A DNA stretch of 64,000 nucleotides, from NCBI RefSeq assembly GCF_000158475.2, contig NZ_KI392030.1, positions 329,628-393,627 of the forward strand, given 5' to 3'. The stretch comes from Oxalobacter paraformigenes (lineage in GTDB: Bacteria > Pseudomonadota > Gammaproteobacteria > Burkholderiales > Burkholderiaceae_D). The notes beneath the pieces are model-generated. The model saw only the letters and a list, made by a program, of their open reading frames with translations. It was not told the origin of the DNA and ran no database searches. The position numbers were made by a program, and so were the translations under genes. How positions within the stretch are numbered: the first letter of the stretch is position 1; each line of letters begins with the position of its first letter. This document shows positions 17,930 through 27,425 of the stretch, piece after piece.

Positions 17930-18448
17930 TTAAGGGGCAACGAAACAGGTTTTCCATAAAGCGAAAACCAGCAAGGTGAAAAAAGCGGCAATAATATCGT
18001 CCAGCATAACACCAAAACCACCGTGAATGCGTTCATCAAAAAACCGGATAGGTGGCGGTTTTACCATGTCAAAAAACCGGAAAACGAGAAAGGCTACACA
18101 CTCGGTGAAGAGCGAGGCCGGTGTTAACAGTAACAGGATCAGCCAGAAAGCGATTATCTCGTCCCATACCATACTTCCATCGTCCGGGCTGTTCAGTGCA
18201 GTGCCCGTTACCTGACAAGCTTTGATTCCAATCATGAACCCGGCGAAACAGACAATTCCCCACGTCAAAGGCGTAAAGACCGCCGGGGAAAAGAAAGTCA
18301 GCAAATCGTAACTTATCCAGGCAAACAGGGTCCCGGCCGTCCCTGGCATGACCGGGGAAAGCCCGCTTCCGAATCCCAGCGAAACCAGATGAAAAGGATG
18401 GGACAGCAAAAACGGAATGTCGGGTCTGCCTGTGTTTGAAAGCTTCAT
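17930..18448 (-). CDS. pgpA: Phosphatidylglycerophosphatase A
   Basis: PgpA removes phosphate from phosphatidylglycerophosphate to give phosphatidylglycerol. The 172-residue inner-membrane protein has several hydrophobic segments and the conserved acidic motifs DDGSMVWDEIIAF (about 90-102) and GVMLDDIIAAFF (about 148-159), plus the early GSGLSPVMPGTAGT block. It overlaps the thiL stop by four bases (start at 18448, thiL stop at 18445), giving translational coupling. The thiL-pgpA pairing is typical of proteobacteria. Confidence 0.94.
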   Translation of the reverse strand: MKLSNTGRPDIPFLLSHPFHLVSLGFGSGLSPVMPGTAGTLFAWISYDLLTFFSPAVFTPLTWGIVCFAGFMIGIKACQVTGTALNSPDDGSMVWDEIIAFWLILLLLTPASLFTECVAFLVFRFFDMVKPPPIRFFDERIHGGFGVMLDDIIAAFFTLLVFALWKTCFVAP

Positions 18449-19410
18449 TTTTTTGACGTTAAAAAATGATCGAATGAGCGATGGGAAAAATGTTGCAGTT
18501 CGCCTTGCGTATTGCAGAGGCGCAATCCCGGTTCTTTTTCAATGAATCCGATGCGGGTTACAGGAACGCCTGTCTTTTCGGATGCTTCCAGAACACGACC
18601 GCGTTTCGCTATTGGAGCCGTAAAACACAATTCATAGTCGTCTCCTCCCCCCAGTGCACATTGCAAACGGAACGCTTCCGGCTGTTTTTCCAGAACCGAA
18701 CTGATGGGCAGGGCGTCGATATTCAGGGTAGCGCCTACCCGGGATGCGTCAAGTATGTGACTCAGGTCGCCTAGCAGGCCGTCGGAAAGATCCAGTGCAG
18801 CGTTGGCGATTTTTCTGAGCGCAATGCCTAGCGCAATTCGGGGGATCGGCGTTTGCAGACGCTGCAGTACCATATTGAATTCGTTTTCACTTAAAACGGT
18901 TTCATGGCGACAGTGTGCCAGAGCGAGCCGGGCGTCGCCGATAGTTCCTGAAATCCATATATCGTCTCCATGTTGGGCCTTGTCTCTTCGCAAGGCCTGG
19001 CCAAGAGGAATTTGTCCGAAAATCGTAATGCAGATATTCAGAGGCCCTCTTGTGGTATCGCCGCCGATCAGTTCGCATTGGCAAAGATTTGCCAGAGAAA
19101 ACAAACCTTCCGAAAAGGGTTTTAGCCAGGCTTCGTCCGGTTCCGGCAAAGCCAGCGCCAGCGTAAAAGCGACAGGCTCGGCGCCCATGGCAGCCAGGTC
19201 GGAAAGATTGACCGCCAGAGATTTGTGGCCAAGCTGCCTGGGGTCGGTATCGGGAAAAAAATGGGTTCCCGATACCAGCATATCGCTGGATATGGCCATT
19301 TGGGTGCCGGGCGTCGGCCGCAAGAGAGCGCAATCGTCACCGATTCCAAGCGATGCGTTCGTAACGGGTTTTGTGAAATATTTGGCGATGAGGTCGAATT
19401 CGGAAAGCAT
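18445..19410 (-). CDS. thiL: Thiamine-monophosphate kinase
   Basis: ThiL phosphorylates thiamine monophosphate to thiamine diphosphate, the cofactor used by the ThDP enzyme at 12-13.8 kb and by central metabolism. The 321-residue protein shows LGIGDDCALL near the N-terminus, DMLVSGTHF, NLSDLAAMGA and IGGDTTRG, all AIR-synthase-superfamily nucleotide and metal sites, and DLSDGLLGD with GGGDDYELCF in the second half. Length and motifs are normal. First gene of the thiL-pgpA-pncC set. Confidence 0.95.
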   Translation of the reverse strand: MLSEFDLIAKYFTKPVTNASLGIGDDCALLRPTPGTQMAISSDMLVSGTHFFPDTDPRQLGHKSLAVNLSDLAAMGAEPVAFTLALALPEPDEAWLKPFSEGLFSLANLCQCELIGGDTTRGPLNICITIFGQIPLGQALRRDKAQHGDDIWISGTIGDARLALAHCRHETVLSENEFNMVLQRLQTPIPRIALGIALRKIANAALDLSDGLLGDLSHILDASRVGATLNIDALPISSVLEKQPEAFRLQCALGGGDDYELCFTAPIAKRGRVLEASEKTGVPVTRIGFIEKEPGLRLCNTQGELQHFSHRSFDHFLTSKK

Positions 19411-19635
19411 GGTCGCTAAAATAGAAAGGAACTTGGTGGTTGTTCAGGCAGACTAATACATAATGATGCTATTGATATCGCTTCAAAGCAAGATAATGGT
19501 AAACTGCTAGGCTCGATCAAACCGATCGAACACCGGTCGTTAGAACGGTCTGTCGTTTTTGCCCATCAAAAATGCGGAAATCCGGGATAAGCGACAAACC
19601 ACGATCCGCTTTTTGACCAAATAACCTGTCCGAAC

Positions 19636-20898
19636 ATGAGTCACACACCCTGGATTGAATATATTGGTGCCGCGCTTTTTTTTCTGGCGCTAATCCATAC
19701 GTTTTCAACAAAATATTTTGTCAGGCTGTCCCATCAGGATAGCCGTCATGCCGGTTTGTGGCTGATGCTGGGCGAAGTTGAAGTGGTATTCGGGTTCTGG
19801 GCTTTTATTCTCCTTGGATTCATGGCGCTTATCGGCGGCTATGAAAGCGCTGTGGAATATCTCGATACCCGCAATTTCACGGAACCATTGTTTGTTTTTG
19901 TTATTTTGGTCATTGCAGGTACCCGACCCATTCTCCAGGCTGCACAGCTCTTGATCGATACGCTGGAACGGCTGATACCATTGCCGGGAACGATTACGTA
20001 TTACTTTCTGACGCTTTCCATCGTTCCTTTACTGGGTTCCTTCATTACAGAACCGGCTGCCATGACACTGGCAGCGATTATCCTGAGAGATCGTTATTTC
20101 TCGAAAAAGATTCCGGAAACAATGAAATATTCTACAATCGCCATTTTGCTGGTGAATGTATCGATCGGTGGCGTCCTGACTTCTTATGCGGCCCCTCCGG
20201 TACTGATGGTTGCCGGCAAGTGGGGGTGGGGACTGGATTTCATGCTGAGCATGTTCGGCTGGAAAGCCGCTTTGGCCGTTTTCATCAATGCCGTGATTGC
20301 CTCCTGGGTTTTCCGGAAAGTCCTGCTTTCGATGGATGATTTGAAAGATGACTACGAAATCGGGCGCGTTCCTCTTCTTGTCATGCTTGTTCATTTAACG
20401 ACACTGGTGCTTGTTGTCCTTTTCAGTCACCATCCAGTCGTTTTCATGGGGCTGTTCCTGTTTTTTCTCGGTTTTACAGAAGCTTACCACCGTTATCAGA
20501 GTCCGTTGATGTTGCGGGAAGGGCTCCTGGTGGCGTTCTTCCTAGCTGGTCTGGTCGTATTGGGCGGCATGCAAAAGTGGTGGCTTGAACCGATTTTGTC
20601 AAGCTTGAACAGTGCCATGCTTTTTACCGGCGCGACATTATTGACCGCCATTACCGACAATGCGGCTCTGACTTATCTGGGTTCTCTTGTAGAAGATCTC
20701 TCTGACGCAAGCAAATACGCCCTGGTCGCAGGTGCTGTGACTGGCGGCGGTTTGACAGTGATTGCCAATGCGCCCAATCCGGTCAGTTTCTCGTTGTTGA
20801 AAAACACATTCGAACATCAATCCATCAATCCGTTAATGCTCTTTGTATACGCATTGTTTCCCACAATCATAGCGGCGTGTTGTTTTGTCTTTTTGTAA
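19636..20898 (+). CDS. Putative Na+/H+ antiporter-family membrane protein
   Basis: A 420-residue polytopic inner-membrane protein with about 10-12 hydrophobic segments. It resembles the putative Na+/H+ antiporter group (PF07399 type): LSIVPLLGSFITEPAAMTLAAIIL near residues 130-153 and AITDNAALTYLGSLVEDL near 340-357 are the paired re-entrant blocks with acidic and small residues expected of ion-transporter cores. The ion is not established. It is upstream of dnaB, with which it shows no obvious functional link. A NhaR-like regulator lies 6 kb away, but a connection is speculative. Confidence 0.78.
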   Translation: MSHTPWIEYIGAALFFLALIHTFSTKYFVRLSHQDSRHAGLWLMLGEVEVVFGFWAFILLGFMALIGGYESAVEYLDTRNFTEPLFVFVILVIAGTRPILQAAQLLIDTLERLIPLPGTITYYFLTLSIVPLLGSFITEPAAMTLAAIILRDRYFSKKIPETMKYSTIAILLVNVSIGGVLTSYAAPPVLMVAGKWGWGLDFMLSMFGWKAALAVFINAVIASWVFRKVLLSMDDLKDDYEIGRVPLLVMLVHLTTLVLVVLFSHHPVVFMGLFLFFLGFTEAYHRYQSPLMLREGLLVAFFLAGLVVLGGMQKWWLEPILSSLNSAMLFTGATLLTAITDNAALTYLGSLVEDLSDASKYALVAGAVTGGGLTVIANAPNPVSFSLLKNTFEHQSINPLMLFVYALFPTIIAACCFVFL

Positions 20899-21023
20899 AT
20901 GTAAAAAAGCAAGCCGGGCTGAATCGTATTCACGCGCCATTAGTGATACGACAAGATAAAAAATGCCTCCTGAAGTCATCTGTGGCGAGAAAGATATCTG
21001 AAGAGAATCAAGAAGGTAGTATA

Positions 21024-22415
21024 ATGCGCGCAATGAATACTTCGACTGATCCCCAGATTGAATCCTTGCGTCTTCCACCGCACTCGATTGAGGCGGAGCA
21101 GTCGGTATTGGGAGGCCTTCTTCTCGATAATTCGGCATGGGATCGCATCGCCGATTTCCTGAATCAGGATGATTTTTACCGCTTCGATCATCGTCTTATT
21201 TTCCAGCATATTGCCAAGCTGATTAACTTGTCCAAACCGGCCGATGTCATTACGGTTTATGAATCGTTGCAAACAATAGGGAAAGCGGAAGAAGTCGGGG
21301 GTCTGCCCTATCTGAATGCGCTCGCTCAAAATACCCCATCTGCCGCCAATATCCGCCATTATGCGCAGATTGTCCGGGACCGGGGCATTTTGCGCCGTCT
21401 GATTACGGTATCGGATGAAATTTCATCAAGCGCTTTTCAATCTCAGGGAAAAGAAGTCAGGCAGATACTCGATGAAGCGGAAACCAATATTTTTGCGATT
21501 GCTGAAGAAGGCGCACGCGGAACGCAAGGGTTTCAGGAGATACAGCCGTTGCTGACGCAGGTCGTTGAGCGGATTGACGAGTTGTACAATCGGGATAATC
21601 AAAACGACATAACAGGCGTGCCTACAGGCTTTATCGATCTGGACAGAATGACGTCCGGTTTGCAGCCGGGAGATCTTGTCATTGTCGCAGGGCGCCCATC
21701 CATGGGTAAAACGGCGTTTTCGGTCAATATCGGCGAGCATGTCGCTATCGAAAGCGGTCTTCCGGTTGCTGTATTTTCAATGGAAATGAGCGGAGCGCAG
21801 CTGGCCATGCGTATGCTGGGTTCTGTCGGACGTCTGGATCAGCACCGTTTGAGAACGGGGCGGCTTGCCGATGAAGACTGGCCGCGGCTGACGTTTGCCA
21901 TTCAGAAAATGAATGAGGCACAGCTCTACATTGACGAAACTCCGGCATTGAGTTGTACCGAATTGAGGGCAAGAGCACGCAGGCTGGCCAGGCAGTGCAG
22001 CAAACTGGGGCTTATTATTGTCGATTATTTGCAGTTGATGGCTCCCAGTTCGGCCGGGGAAAACCGCGCCACGGAAATTTCCGAAATTTCACGTGGCCTG
22101 AAAGCACTGGCCAAAGAACTGAATTGCCCCGTTATTGCGCTGTCGCAGTTGAACCGTTCGGTCGAACAGCGCCCGAACAAGCGGCCGGTAATGTCCGATT
22201 TGCGCGAGTCGGGCGCCATTGAACAGGACGCCGATCTTATTTTATTCATTTATCGGGATGAAGTTTACAATCCCGATTCGCCTGACAAGGGAATGGCTGA
22301 AATCATCGTCGGGAAACAGCGTAATGGCCCGATCGGTAGCGTCAGACTGACTTTTCTCGGGCAATTCACAAAATTCGACAACTACGCTGGTGGAGGAGGA
22401 ATGTACGGTGAATGA
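21024..22415 (+). CDS. dnaB: Replicative DNA helicase
   Basis: DnaB is the hexameric 5'-3' helicase at the replication fork. The 463-residue product from the ATG at 21024 (AAGAAGG just upstream) has the N-terminal domain beginning RLPPHSIEAEQSVLGGLLLD, a linker, and the RecA-like domain with Walker A GRPSMGKTAF and Walker B region LIIVDYLQLM. ELNCPVIALSQLNRSVEQR and DLRESGAIEQDADLI are typical. No intein is present. An in-frame start at 20877 lies inside the preceding gene and is rejected. Family length is about 450-470 residues. Confidence 0.97.
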   Translation: MRAMNTSTDPQIESLRLPPHSIEAEQSVLGGLLLDNSAWDRIADFLNQDDFYRFDHRLIFQHIAKLINLSKPADVITVYESLQTIGKAEEVGGLPYLNALAQNTPSAANIRHYAQIVRDRGILRRLITVSDEISSSAFQSQGKEVRQILDEAETNIFAIAEEGARGTQGFQEIQPLLTQVVERIDELYNRDNQNDITGVPTGFIDLDRMTSGLQPGDLVIVAGRPSMGKTAFSVNIGEHVAIESGLPVAVFSMEMSGAQLAMRMLGSVGRLDQHRLRTGRLADEDWPRLTFAIQKMNEAQLYIDETPALSCTELRARARRLARQCSKLGLIIVDYLQLMAPSSAGENRATEISEISRGLKALAKELNCPVIALSQLNRSVEQRPNKRPVMSDLRESGAIEQDADLILFIYRDEVYNPDSPDKGMAEIIVGKQRNGPIGSVRLTFLGQFTKFDNYAGGGGMYGE

Positions 22416-22497
22416 TCGTTATCTCCTTGACAGAAAACCGATCGTGCATGGTCTGTACACGATTGAGGCGACCAGTTCAATATAATGGGATGTGACT

Positions 22498-23124
22498 ATG
22501 TTCGGACGTTTGATGCCTAAAGAAGAAAAGTTTTTCGACTTGTTCAATCAGCATGCAGAATTCTGCGTGAAAGGAGCAAGAGAATTGCTGGAGCTCATGA
22601 AAGATTTCAGTAATATTGAAAGACGGTTACACGCTATTGAGGGGCTTGAGAAACAGGCAGACAAGGTCACTTATCACACTATCGGTATTCTTCACAAAAC
22701 CTTTATCACGCCTTTAGACCGGGAAGACATTCATCGTCTGATTACCAAAATGGACGACATCCTGGATTTGATGGAAGATGCGGCGCAGACTGTTTCACTT
22801 TATGACATACAGACCATTACTCCTGAAGCTATCCGTCTTGCCGAATTGTGTCTGGGATGCTGCGAAAAACTGAAAGAGGGGGTTTCTCTGCTTCACAACA
22901 TGAATCATTCCCGTGAAATACTGGAAATATGTGAAGAAATAGACAGACTTGAATCCGACGCGGATCACGTCATGCATGCCGCGTTGTCGAAGCTGTTCCG
23001 CGATGAACCGGATGTACGGAATCTGATCAAGTTGAAGGCCCTCTACGAGATTTTGGAAAATGTGACGGACATTTGTGAAGACGTCGCGAATATCATCGAA
23101 GGGATTGTTGTTGAAAATGCCTGA
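22498..23124 (+). CDS. DUF47/PhoU-like protein, probable Pit accessory
   Basis: A 208-residue helical protein of the DUF47 (YkaA, TIGR00153) family, distantly PhoU-like. It starts MFGRLMPKEEKFFDLFNQHAE at 22498 (an in-frame GTG at 22492 is less likely). The helices carry repeated acidic pairs (MDDILDLMEDAAQT; ESDADHVMH) like the metal-binding E/DxxxD motifs of PhoU. It is 69 bp upstream of the PiT-family phosphate transporter; this pairing is widespread and suggests the protein modulates phosphate uptake through Pit. Confidence 0.9.
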   Translation: MFGRLMPKEEKFFDLFNQHAEFCVKGARELLELMKDFSNIERRLHAIEGLEKQADKVTYHTIGILHKTFITPLDREDIHRLITKMDDILDLMEDAAQTVSLYDIQTITPEAIRLAELCLGCCEKLKEGVSLLHNMNHSREILEICEEIDRLESDADHVMHAALSKLFRDEPDVRNLIKLKALYEILENVTDICEDVANIIEGIVVENA

Positions 23125-23193
23125 CATCAGTATCTGAAACAATCAGATTGCCGGTTTTTCCAGTCATTAATGTCCAAACAAAGTTGAATTTTC

Positions 23194-24201
23194 ATGCAAG
23201 CTATACATGTCAGTCTTTACGCCCTCGTCTTTCTGGTTGCCCTGGCGTTGATTTTCGATTTCATGAACGGTTTCCATGATGCGGCCAACGCTATTGCAAC
23301 AGTCGTTTCTACAGGTGTGTTAAAACCTCATACCGCGGTCGCCATGACCGCGTTCATGAACTGTATCGCGATTTTCGTATTCGATCTGCATGTGGCAACG
23401 ACAGTCGGGAAAGGAACAGTCGATCCGGCGATTGTCGATCACTATGTGGTGTTCGGCGCTTTGGTAGGCGCAATCGGCTGGAATGTCATTACCTGGTATT
23501 ACGGCATACCTTCGTCATCTTCGCATGCCCTTATCGGGGGATTGATCGGCGCGGCCATTGCGAAAGCGGGCAGCGGTTCGCTGATCGCTTCCGGTCTTTT
23601 GAAAATTATCGCTTTTATCGTTATTTCCCCGCTGCTCGGTTTTGTCCTGGGATCGGTCATGATGTTGCTCGTTTCCTGGATTTTTGTACGATCACAGCCT
23701 CGTAATGTGGATAGATGGTTCAGGCGGCTGCAACTGGTTTCGGCATCTTTGTATAGTCTGGGCCACGGAGGAAACGATGCGCAAAAAACGATGGGTCTTA
23801 TCTGGATGTTGCTGATCGCGTCGGGTTATGCGGCTGACGATGGACATCTGCCAATGTGGGTTATCGTTTCCTGTTATGGCGCAATCGGTTTCGGTACCTT
23901 GTTCGGGGGGTGGCGTATCGTAAAAACCATGGGGCAGAAAATCACCAAATTGAAACCGGTTGGCGGTTTCTGCGCCGAAACAGGCGGCGCGCTCACTCTT
24001 TTTATTGCCACGGCGCTTGGGGTTCCCGTCTCGACGACTCACACCATTACCGGTGCCATTGTCGGTGTCGGTTCCGCGCAGAAAATGTCGGCGGTAAGGT
24101 GGGGAGTCGCCAGCAATATTGTCTGGGCGTGGATACTGACCATTCCGGCTTCCGCTTTTATTGCTGCCGTAGCCTGGTGGCTCGGAACAAAATTTTTATG
24201 A
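23194..24201 (+). CDS. pit: PiT-family low-affinity inorganic phosphate transporter
   Basis: A 335-residue inner-membrane symporter for phosphate, usually as a metal-phosphate complex with protons. The N-terminal half carries the PiT signature FDFMNGFHDAANAIATVVST, repeated in the C-terminal half as GGNDAQKTMG and VPVSTTHTITGAIVG, showing the internal inverted duplication of the family. About ten membrane segments are visible. Its 3' end overlaps the convergent DUF475 gene by 6 bp (24196-24201). Confidence 0.94.
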   Translation: MQAIHVSLYALVFLVALALIFDFMNGFHDAANAIATVVSTGVLKPHTAVAMTAFMNCIAIFVFDLHVATTVGKGTVDPAIVDHYVVFGALVGAIGWNVITWYYGIPSSSSHALIGGLIGAAIAKAGSGSLIASGLLKIIAFIVISPLLGFVLGSVMMLLVSWIFVRSQPRNVDRWFRRLQLVSASLYSLGHGGNDAQKTMGLIWMLLIASGYAADDGHLPMWVIVSCYGAIGFGTLFGGWRIVKTMGQKITKLKPVGGFCAETGGALTLFIATALGVPVSTTHTITGAIVGVGSAQKMSAVRWGVASNIVWAWILTIPASAFIAAVAWWLGTKFL

Positions 24202-25206
24202 TTTCTGCCGATTGGCCAGAATGGAGCTGCCAAGCGAAGCCAGGATGAGAATAGCGCCCAAAAGGCCGGTAATGGCCTCCGGGATCGCAAAAATCACACC
24301 CAGCAACATCAGGAAAGCCAGGGATCCGATTGCCCAGAAGGCTCCGTGTTCCAGATAGCGGTAATGATTCAGCGTTCCTTTTTCGACAAGCAGAACGGTG
24401 AAACTCCGCACAAACATGGCTCCGGCTCCAAGGCCCAAGGCGATAATGAACAGATTGTTGGTCATTGCAAAAGCGCCCAACACGCCATCAAAGGAAAAAC
24501 TGGCGTCAATCAGTTCCAGATAAAGAAAACCGCCGACACCCTGATGGACAACGTGCTGTTCAATGTGTGCATCGTGCGGGCTTAAAAGGGAAGCGATGCC
24601 TTTCGTCAAAACATAAACGATCAGCCCCCACATCCCTGCCAAAAGAAACTCGAAGCGTTCGCTTTGCGAAACGAAATACGAAAACATTGTCAGCGTAATC
24701 AGGGTCAGTGCAGCCTGGATCGCTTCCATTTGTCCAAGACGAGTCAATGGTTTTTCAATGAAAGCGAGCCAATGCTCCGTTTTGTGCCGCGCTACGAAAA
24801 AACTGAGAAATACCATCATCAGAAAAACGCCGCCGAAAGCGGCTACCTGATGATGGGCGGCAGCCATTAAACGGCTGTATATTTCCGGCCGGTATAAGGC
24901 GACATTGACGGCTTCGATCGGATTGATGTGTGCGACAACGCTGACAATGGCCAATGGAAAAACCAGCCGCATGCCGAAAACGGCGATGAAAATGCCCCAG
25001 ATCAGAAAATGCTGGCGCCACAAATGATTCCAGTTCTTCAGTACGCCAGCATTGACGACAGCGTTGTCGAAAGACAATGCCACTTCCAGAACGGTCAGAA
25101 AAAAAATAGTTGCAACCGCTGCGGTACCGCCGATAATGAAACCGGCGATCAAGGCGAGAAGGCAAACGATAAAGGAGGTTGTGAAGTAAGAAAGATGCGA
25201 TTTCAT
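24196..25206 (-). CDS. DUF475 (TerC-superfamily-like) membrane protein
   Basis: A 336-residue polytopic membrane protein of the DUF475 family, related to TerC-type proteins. About nine hydrophobic segments are seen. Two internal acidic-bearing repeats, VLEVALSFDNAVVNAGVL near residues 40-57 and LELIDASFSFDGVLGAFAM near residue 225, match the paired SFDN/SFDG motifs that likely bind metal. The function is not firmly known; relatives are linked to tellurite resistance and manganese efflux. It converges on pit with a 6-bp overlap and stands upstream of no obvious partner. Confidence 0.85.
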   Translation of the reverse strand: MKSHLSYFTTSFIVCLLALIAGFIIGGTAAVATIFFLTVLEVALSFDNAVVNAGVLKNWNHLWRQHFLIWGIFIAVFGMRLVFPLAIVSVVAHINPIEAVNVALYRPEIYSRLMAAAHHQVAAFGGVFLMMVFLSFFVARHKTEHWLAFIEKPLTRLGQMEAIQAALTLITLTMFSYFVSQSERFEFLLAGMWGLIVYVLTKGIASLLSPHDAHIEQHVVHQGVGGFLYLELIDASFSFDGVLGAFAMTNNLFIIALGLGAGAMFVRSFTVLLVEKGTLNHYRYLEHGAFWAIGSLAFLMLLGVIFAIPEAITGLLGAILILASLGSSILANRQKS

Positions 25207-25271
25207 GACAACTTTACCGGTTTGGACTCGGGTACAGGATACATCTTTCTATTTAAAGAGATAATGCCGGT

Positions 25272-25311
25272 AAAAAAAGACCATCCTCCACTGGTACATG
25301 AAAGGATGGTC
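25272..25311 (-). terminator. Intrinsic terminator after the Bax-inhibitor-1 gene
   Basis: Read on the minus strand, GACCATCCT (25311-25303) and AGGATGGTC (25287-25279) form a 9-bp stem with a 15-base loop, followed by seven T residues (25278-25272). It lies 19 bases after the stop of the upstream gene (25330). Position and T-run fit a rho-independent terminator acting on minus-strand transcripts. Confidence 0.8.
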
Positions 25312-25329
25312 AGGCTCATGATTGCGACC

Positions 25330-26019
25330 TTAATCGGAATTGCCCGCAAAACCCAACAGGTGCAGCAGGCTCGAAAACAAATTGAAAAACGCGACAAAAA
25401 GGGTCACTGTCGCCATAACGTAATTGGTTTCCCCGTTACGGACAATTCTGTTTGTCTCATAAAGGATCAGTCCAGACATCAGTAAAACGAAAACGGCAGA
25501 AACCGCGAGAGACAAAGCCGGTATTTCAAAAAAGAAAGCGATAACAGCGGCGAAAAAAGCCACTAGTATACCGGTTGTCAAAAAGCCTGCCAAAAATGAA
25601 AAATCACGGCGGGAAAAAAGGGCAATACCGGACATGACAATAAAAATCAGGGAGGTGCCTCCCAGTGCCATAAGCACTGTTTCGCCGCCGTGGGGCAAGC
25701 GCAAATAGTGACCGACAATCGGGCCCAGAGTGTAACCCATAAAACCGGTCAAGACCAGCACGAACACGATCCCCAGACCGTTGTTGCGATTTCGGCTTAC
25801 CAGAAACAACAATCCGAAATAACCGATCAATGTAATCAGAAAACCGGGATGCGGCAGTTGCAATGCAATTGCCGCGGCGGCAGTCAGGGCGGAAAAACCC
25901 AGACACAATGATAAGAGAAAATAAGTGTTTCTTAGGACACGTCTTGCTGGATAGTCGAGTATTTTGCCGACATGTCCGGTCGCGAGGGCTGCAGAATCGA
26001 ATCGGTAACGTTTATTCAT
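25330..26019 (-). CDS. Bax inhibitor-1 (YccA/YbhL) family membrane protein
   Basis: A 229-residue inner-membrane protein with seven hydrophobic segments, the BI-1 layout. The N-terminal RNTYFLLSLCLGFSALTAAAA and the last part ILYETNRIVRNGETNYVMATV with LFNLFSSLLHLLGF are typical of the bacterial family; the C-terminal segment includes the conserved YDTxxI-like position as YETNRI. Bacterial members include YccA (an FtsH modulator) and proton-sensitive calcium leak channels; the role here is not determined. It lies 9 bp downstream of hpf. Confidence 0.9.
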   Translation of the reverse strand: MNKRYRFDSAALATGHVGKILDYPARRVLRNTYFLLSLCLGFSALTAAAAIALQLPHPGFLITLIGYFGLLFLVSRNRNNGLGIVFVLVLTGFMGYTLGPIVGHYLRLPHGGETVLMALGGTSLIFIVMSGIALFSRRDFSFLAGFLTTGILVAFFAAVIAFFFEIPALSLAVSAVFVLLMSGLILYETNRIVRNGETNYVMATVTLFVAFFNLFSSLLHLLGFAGNSD

Positions 26020-26028
26020 GTAACGAAT

Positions 26029-26385
26029 CTAAATTGCCAGAAAAGGTTTGTTGAAATAAAGCGGCAAGGTGTCGTGCGGTATCGATTTTGTCTTGGACAT
26101 AGCCTTGTTCAAAAGACGGGATGCACGTCTGGTGGCACTGTCGAAGGCGCCTTTCACATCGGCGGCAAATTCGGTGACGACGATAGGCGACATGCCGGGC
26201 AGTGCCAGTTGAATCAGGCAACGTTTCTTGAAACCGCTCTTGATGCGATTGGTATCGGACAGACGAACCGTAACGTAATGGATACTGTCCTGTGTTCGTG
26301 CCAGCATCGCGTTCAGCCGTTCCATTATATATTCCTGTATGGCTTCACCTGCCTTGATTCCTTTGGTGATGATAGTGGGTTCCAT
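26029..26385 (-). CDS. hpf: Ribosome hibernation promoting factor (short form)
   Basis: A 118-residue HPF/RaiA-type protein that binds the 30S decoding centre in stationary phase. It has the N-terminal KAGEAIQEYIMERLNAM helix, beta segments HYVTVRLSD and LIQLALPGMSPIVVTEF, and a basic second helix ASRLLNKAMSKTKS with the final Lys/Ser-rich patch. The length marks the short (enterobacterial-like) form rather than long HPF. Just upstream of the BI-1 gene, probably in one transcript ending at the terminator near 25.3 kb. Confidence 0.92.
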   Translation of the reverse strand: MEPTIITKGIKAGEAIQEYIMERLNAMLARTQDSIHYVTVRLSDTNRIKSGFKKRCLIQLALPGMSPIVVTEFAADVKGAFDSATRRASRLLNKAMSKTKSIPHDTLPLYFNKPFLAI

Positions 26386-26469
26386 CTATTTTTTGCTCCT
26401 GCTTCAAATGTGTTGCTATGTAAACATATTAAACAATGGAAGAATAAGTAAAAAGAGAAGATAATAGTA

Positions 26470-27405
26470 ATGTTACTTCAAAAAAACAGAATAATGAATG
26501 CTTCTAATCTAAATTATCGTCATCTTTACTATTTTTGGGTCGCGGCAAAAGAAGGGGGAGTGACCAGAGCGGCAGAACGACTGGGGGTGGCAGTACAAAC
26601 CATTAGTATGCAACTGGCGCTTCTTGAAAAATCGGTCGGAAAGACGTTGTTCGCTCCACAGGGACGAAGACTGGTTTTGACGGAGGCGGGAAGGGTCGCG
26701 CTGAATTATGCAGACCAGATTTTCCTTTTGGGAGAACAATTGCAGGAAAGACTGGCAGAAGACGATGTCGGAAAAAGCTTGCGCCTGACTGTCGGTATTT
26801 CAGATTCATTGCCCAAGATGATTGCTTATCGTCTGCTGGAACCGGCCCTGAAAATGCCGCAATTCGTACGCATGGAATGTTATGACGGGACTTTTGAAAA
26901 TTTGCTTGCCGATTTGGCGTTGCATAAACTTGATGTGGTACTGACCGACCGGCCTACCAATGTCAAAAGCAGTTTGCGTGTCTTCAGTCATGAGTTGGGG
27001 GACCGTGCCGTCTGGCTGTTCGGAACTGAAGAACTGGCGGAAAAGTATCGGGATAATTTTCCGGATTGTCTGAATGGCGCGCCTGTTTTGTTGCCAACTC
27101 GCAACAATGCTATCCGGATGCGTCTCGATCAATGGTTTGAAGTAAACAGTATACGTCCGTTTATCGCCGGAGAATTTTCCGATAGCGCCTTACTCAAGAC
27201 GTTTGGACGGATCGGATTGGGTATGTTTCATGCGCCCATTGTTTTGGCGGATGAAATGAAAGACCAGTTCAGATCGGTTCCGATAGGCGAAATGAAAGGG
27301 GTAAGGGAACAGTATTATGCCATTTCCGCCGAGATGAAAATCCGGCATGTCGCCGTTGAAACCATACTGGAGGCTCGGCGCAAAATAATGGAAGAAGCGG
27401 ACTGA
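26470..27405 (+). CDS. LysR-family regulator, NhaR-like
   Basis: A 311-residue LysR-type transcription factor. The winged helix-turn-helix is in the first 70 residues (KEGGVTRAAERLGVAVQTIS, then LALLEKSVGKTLF). The effector domain follows from about residue 100, with the DVVLTDRP segment that resembles NhaR rather than amino-acid-responsive regulators. The N-terminus RHLYYFWVAAKEGG is also NhaR-like. The start at 26470 is used because GAGAAG lies upstream; 26494 is an equally plausible ATG. In E. coli NhaR responds to sodium. No nhaA is adjacent, so its target here is open. Divergent from hpf. Confidence 0.85.
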   Translation: MLLQKNRIMNASNLNYRHLYYFWVAAKEGGVTRAAERLGVAVQTISMQLALLEKSVGKTLFAPQGRRLVLTEAGRVALNYADQIFLLGEQLQERLAEDDVGKSLRLTVGISDSLPKMIAYRLLEPALKMPQFVRMECYDGTFENLLADLALHKLDVVLTDRPTNVKSSLRVFSHELGDRAVWLFGTEELAEKYRDNFPDCLNGAPVLLPTRNNAIRMRLDQWFEVNSIRPFIAGEFSDSALLKTFGRIGLGMFHAPIVLADEMKDQFRSVPIGEMKGVREQYYAISAEMKIRHVAVETILEARRKIMEEAD

Positions 27406-27425
27406 AACCGGCCAGAAAAGGGATG

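Noticed and set aside
20877-21023. N-terminal extension of dnaB inside the preceding antiporter gene
   Set aside because: The extension has no conserved residues, while the ATG at 21024 has a good ribosome site and matches the family start.
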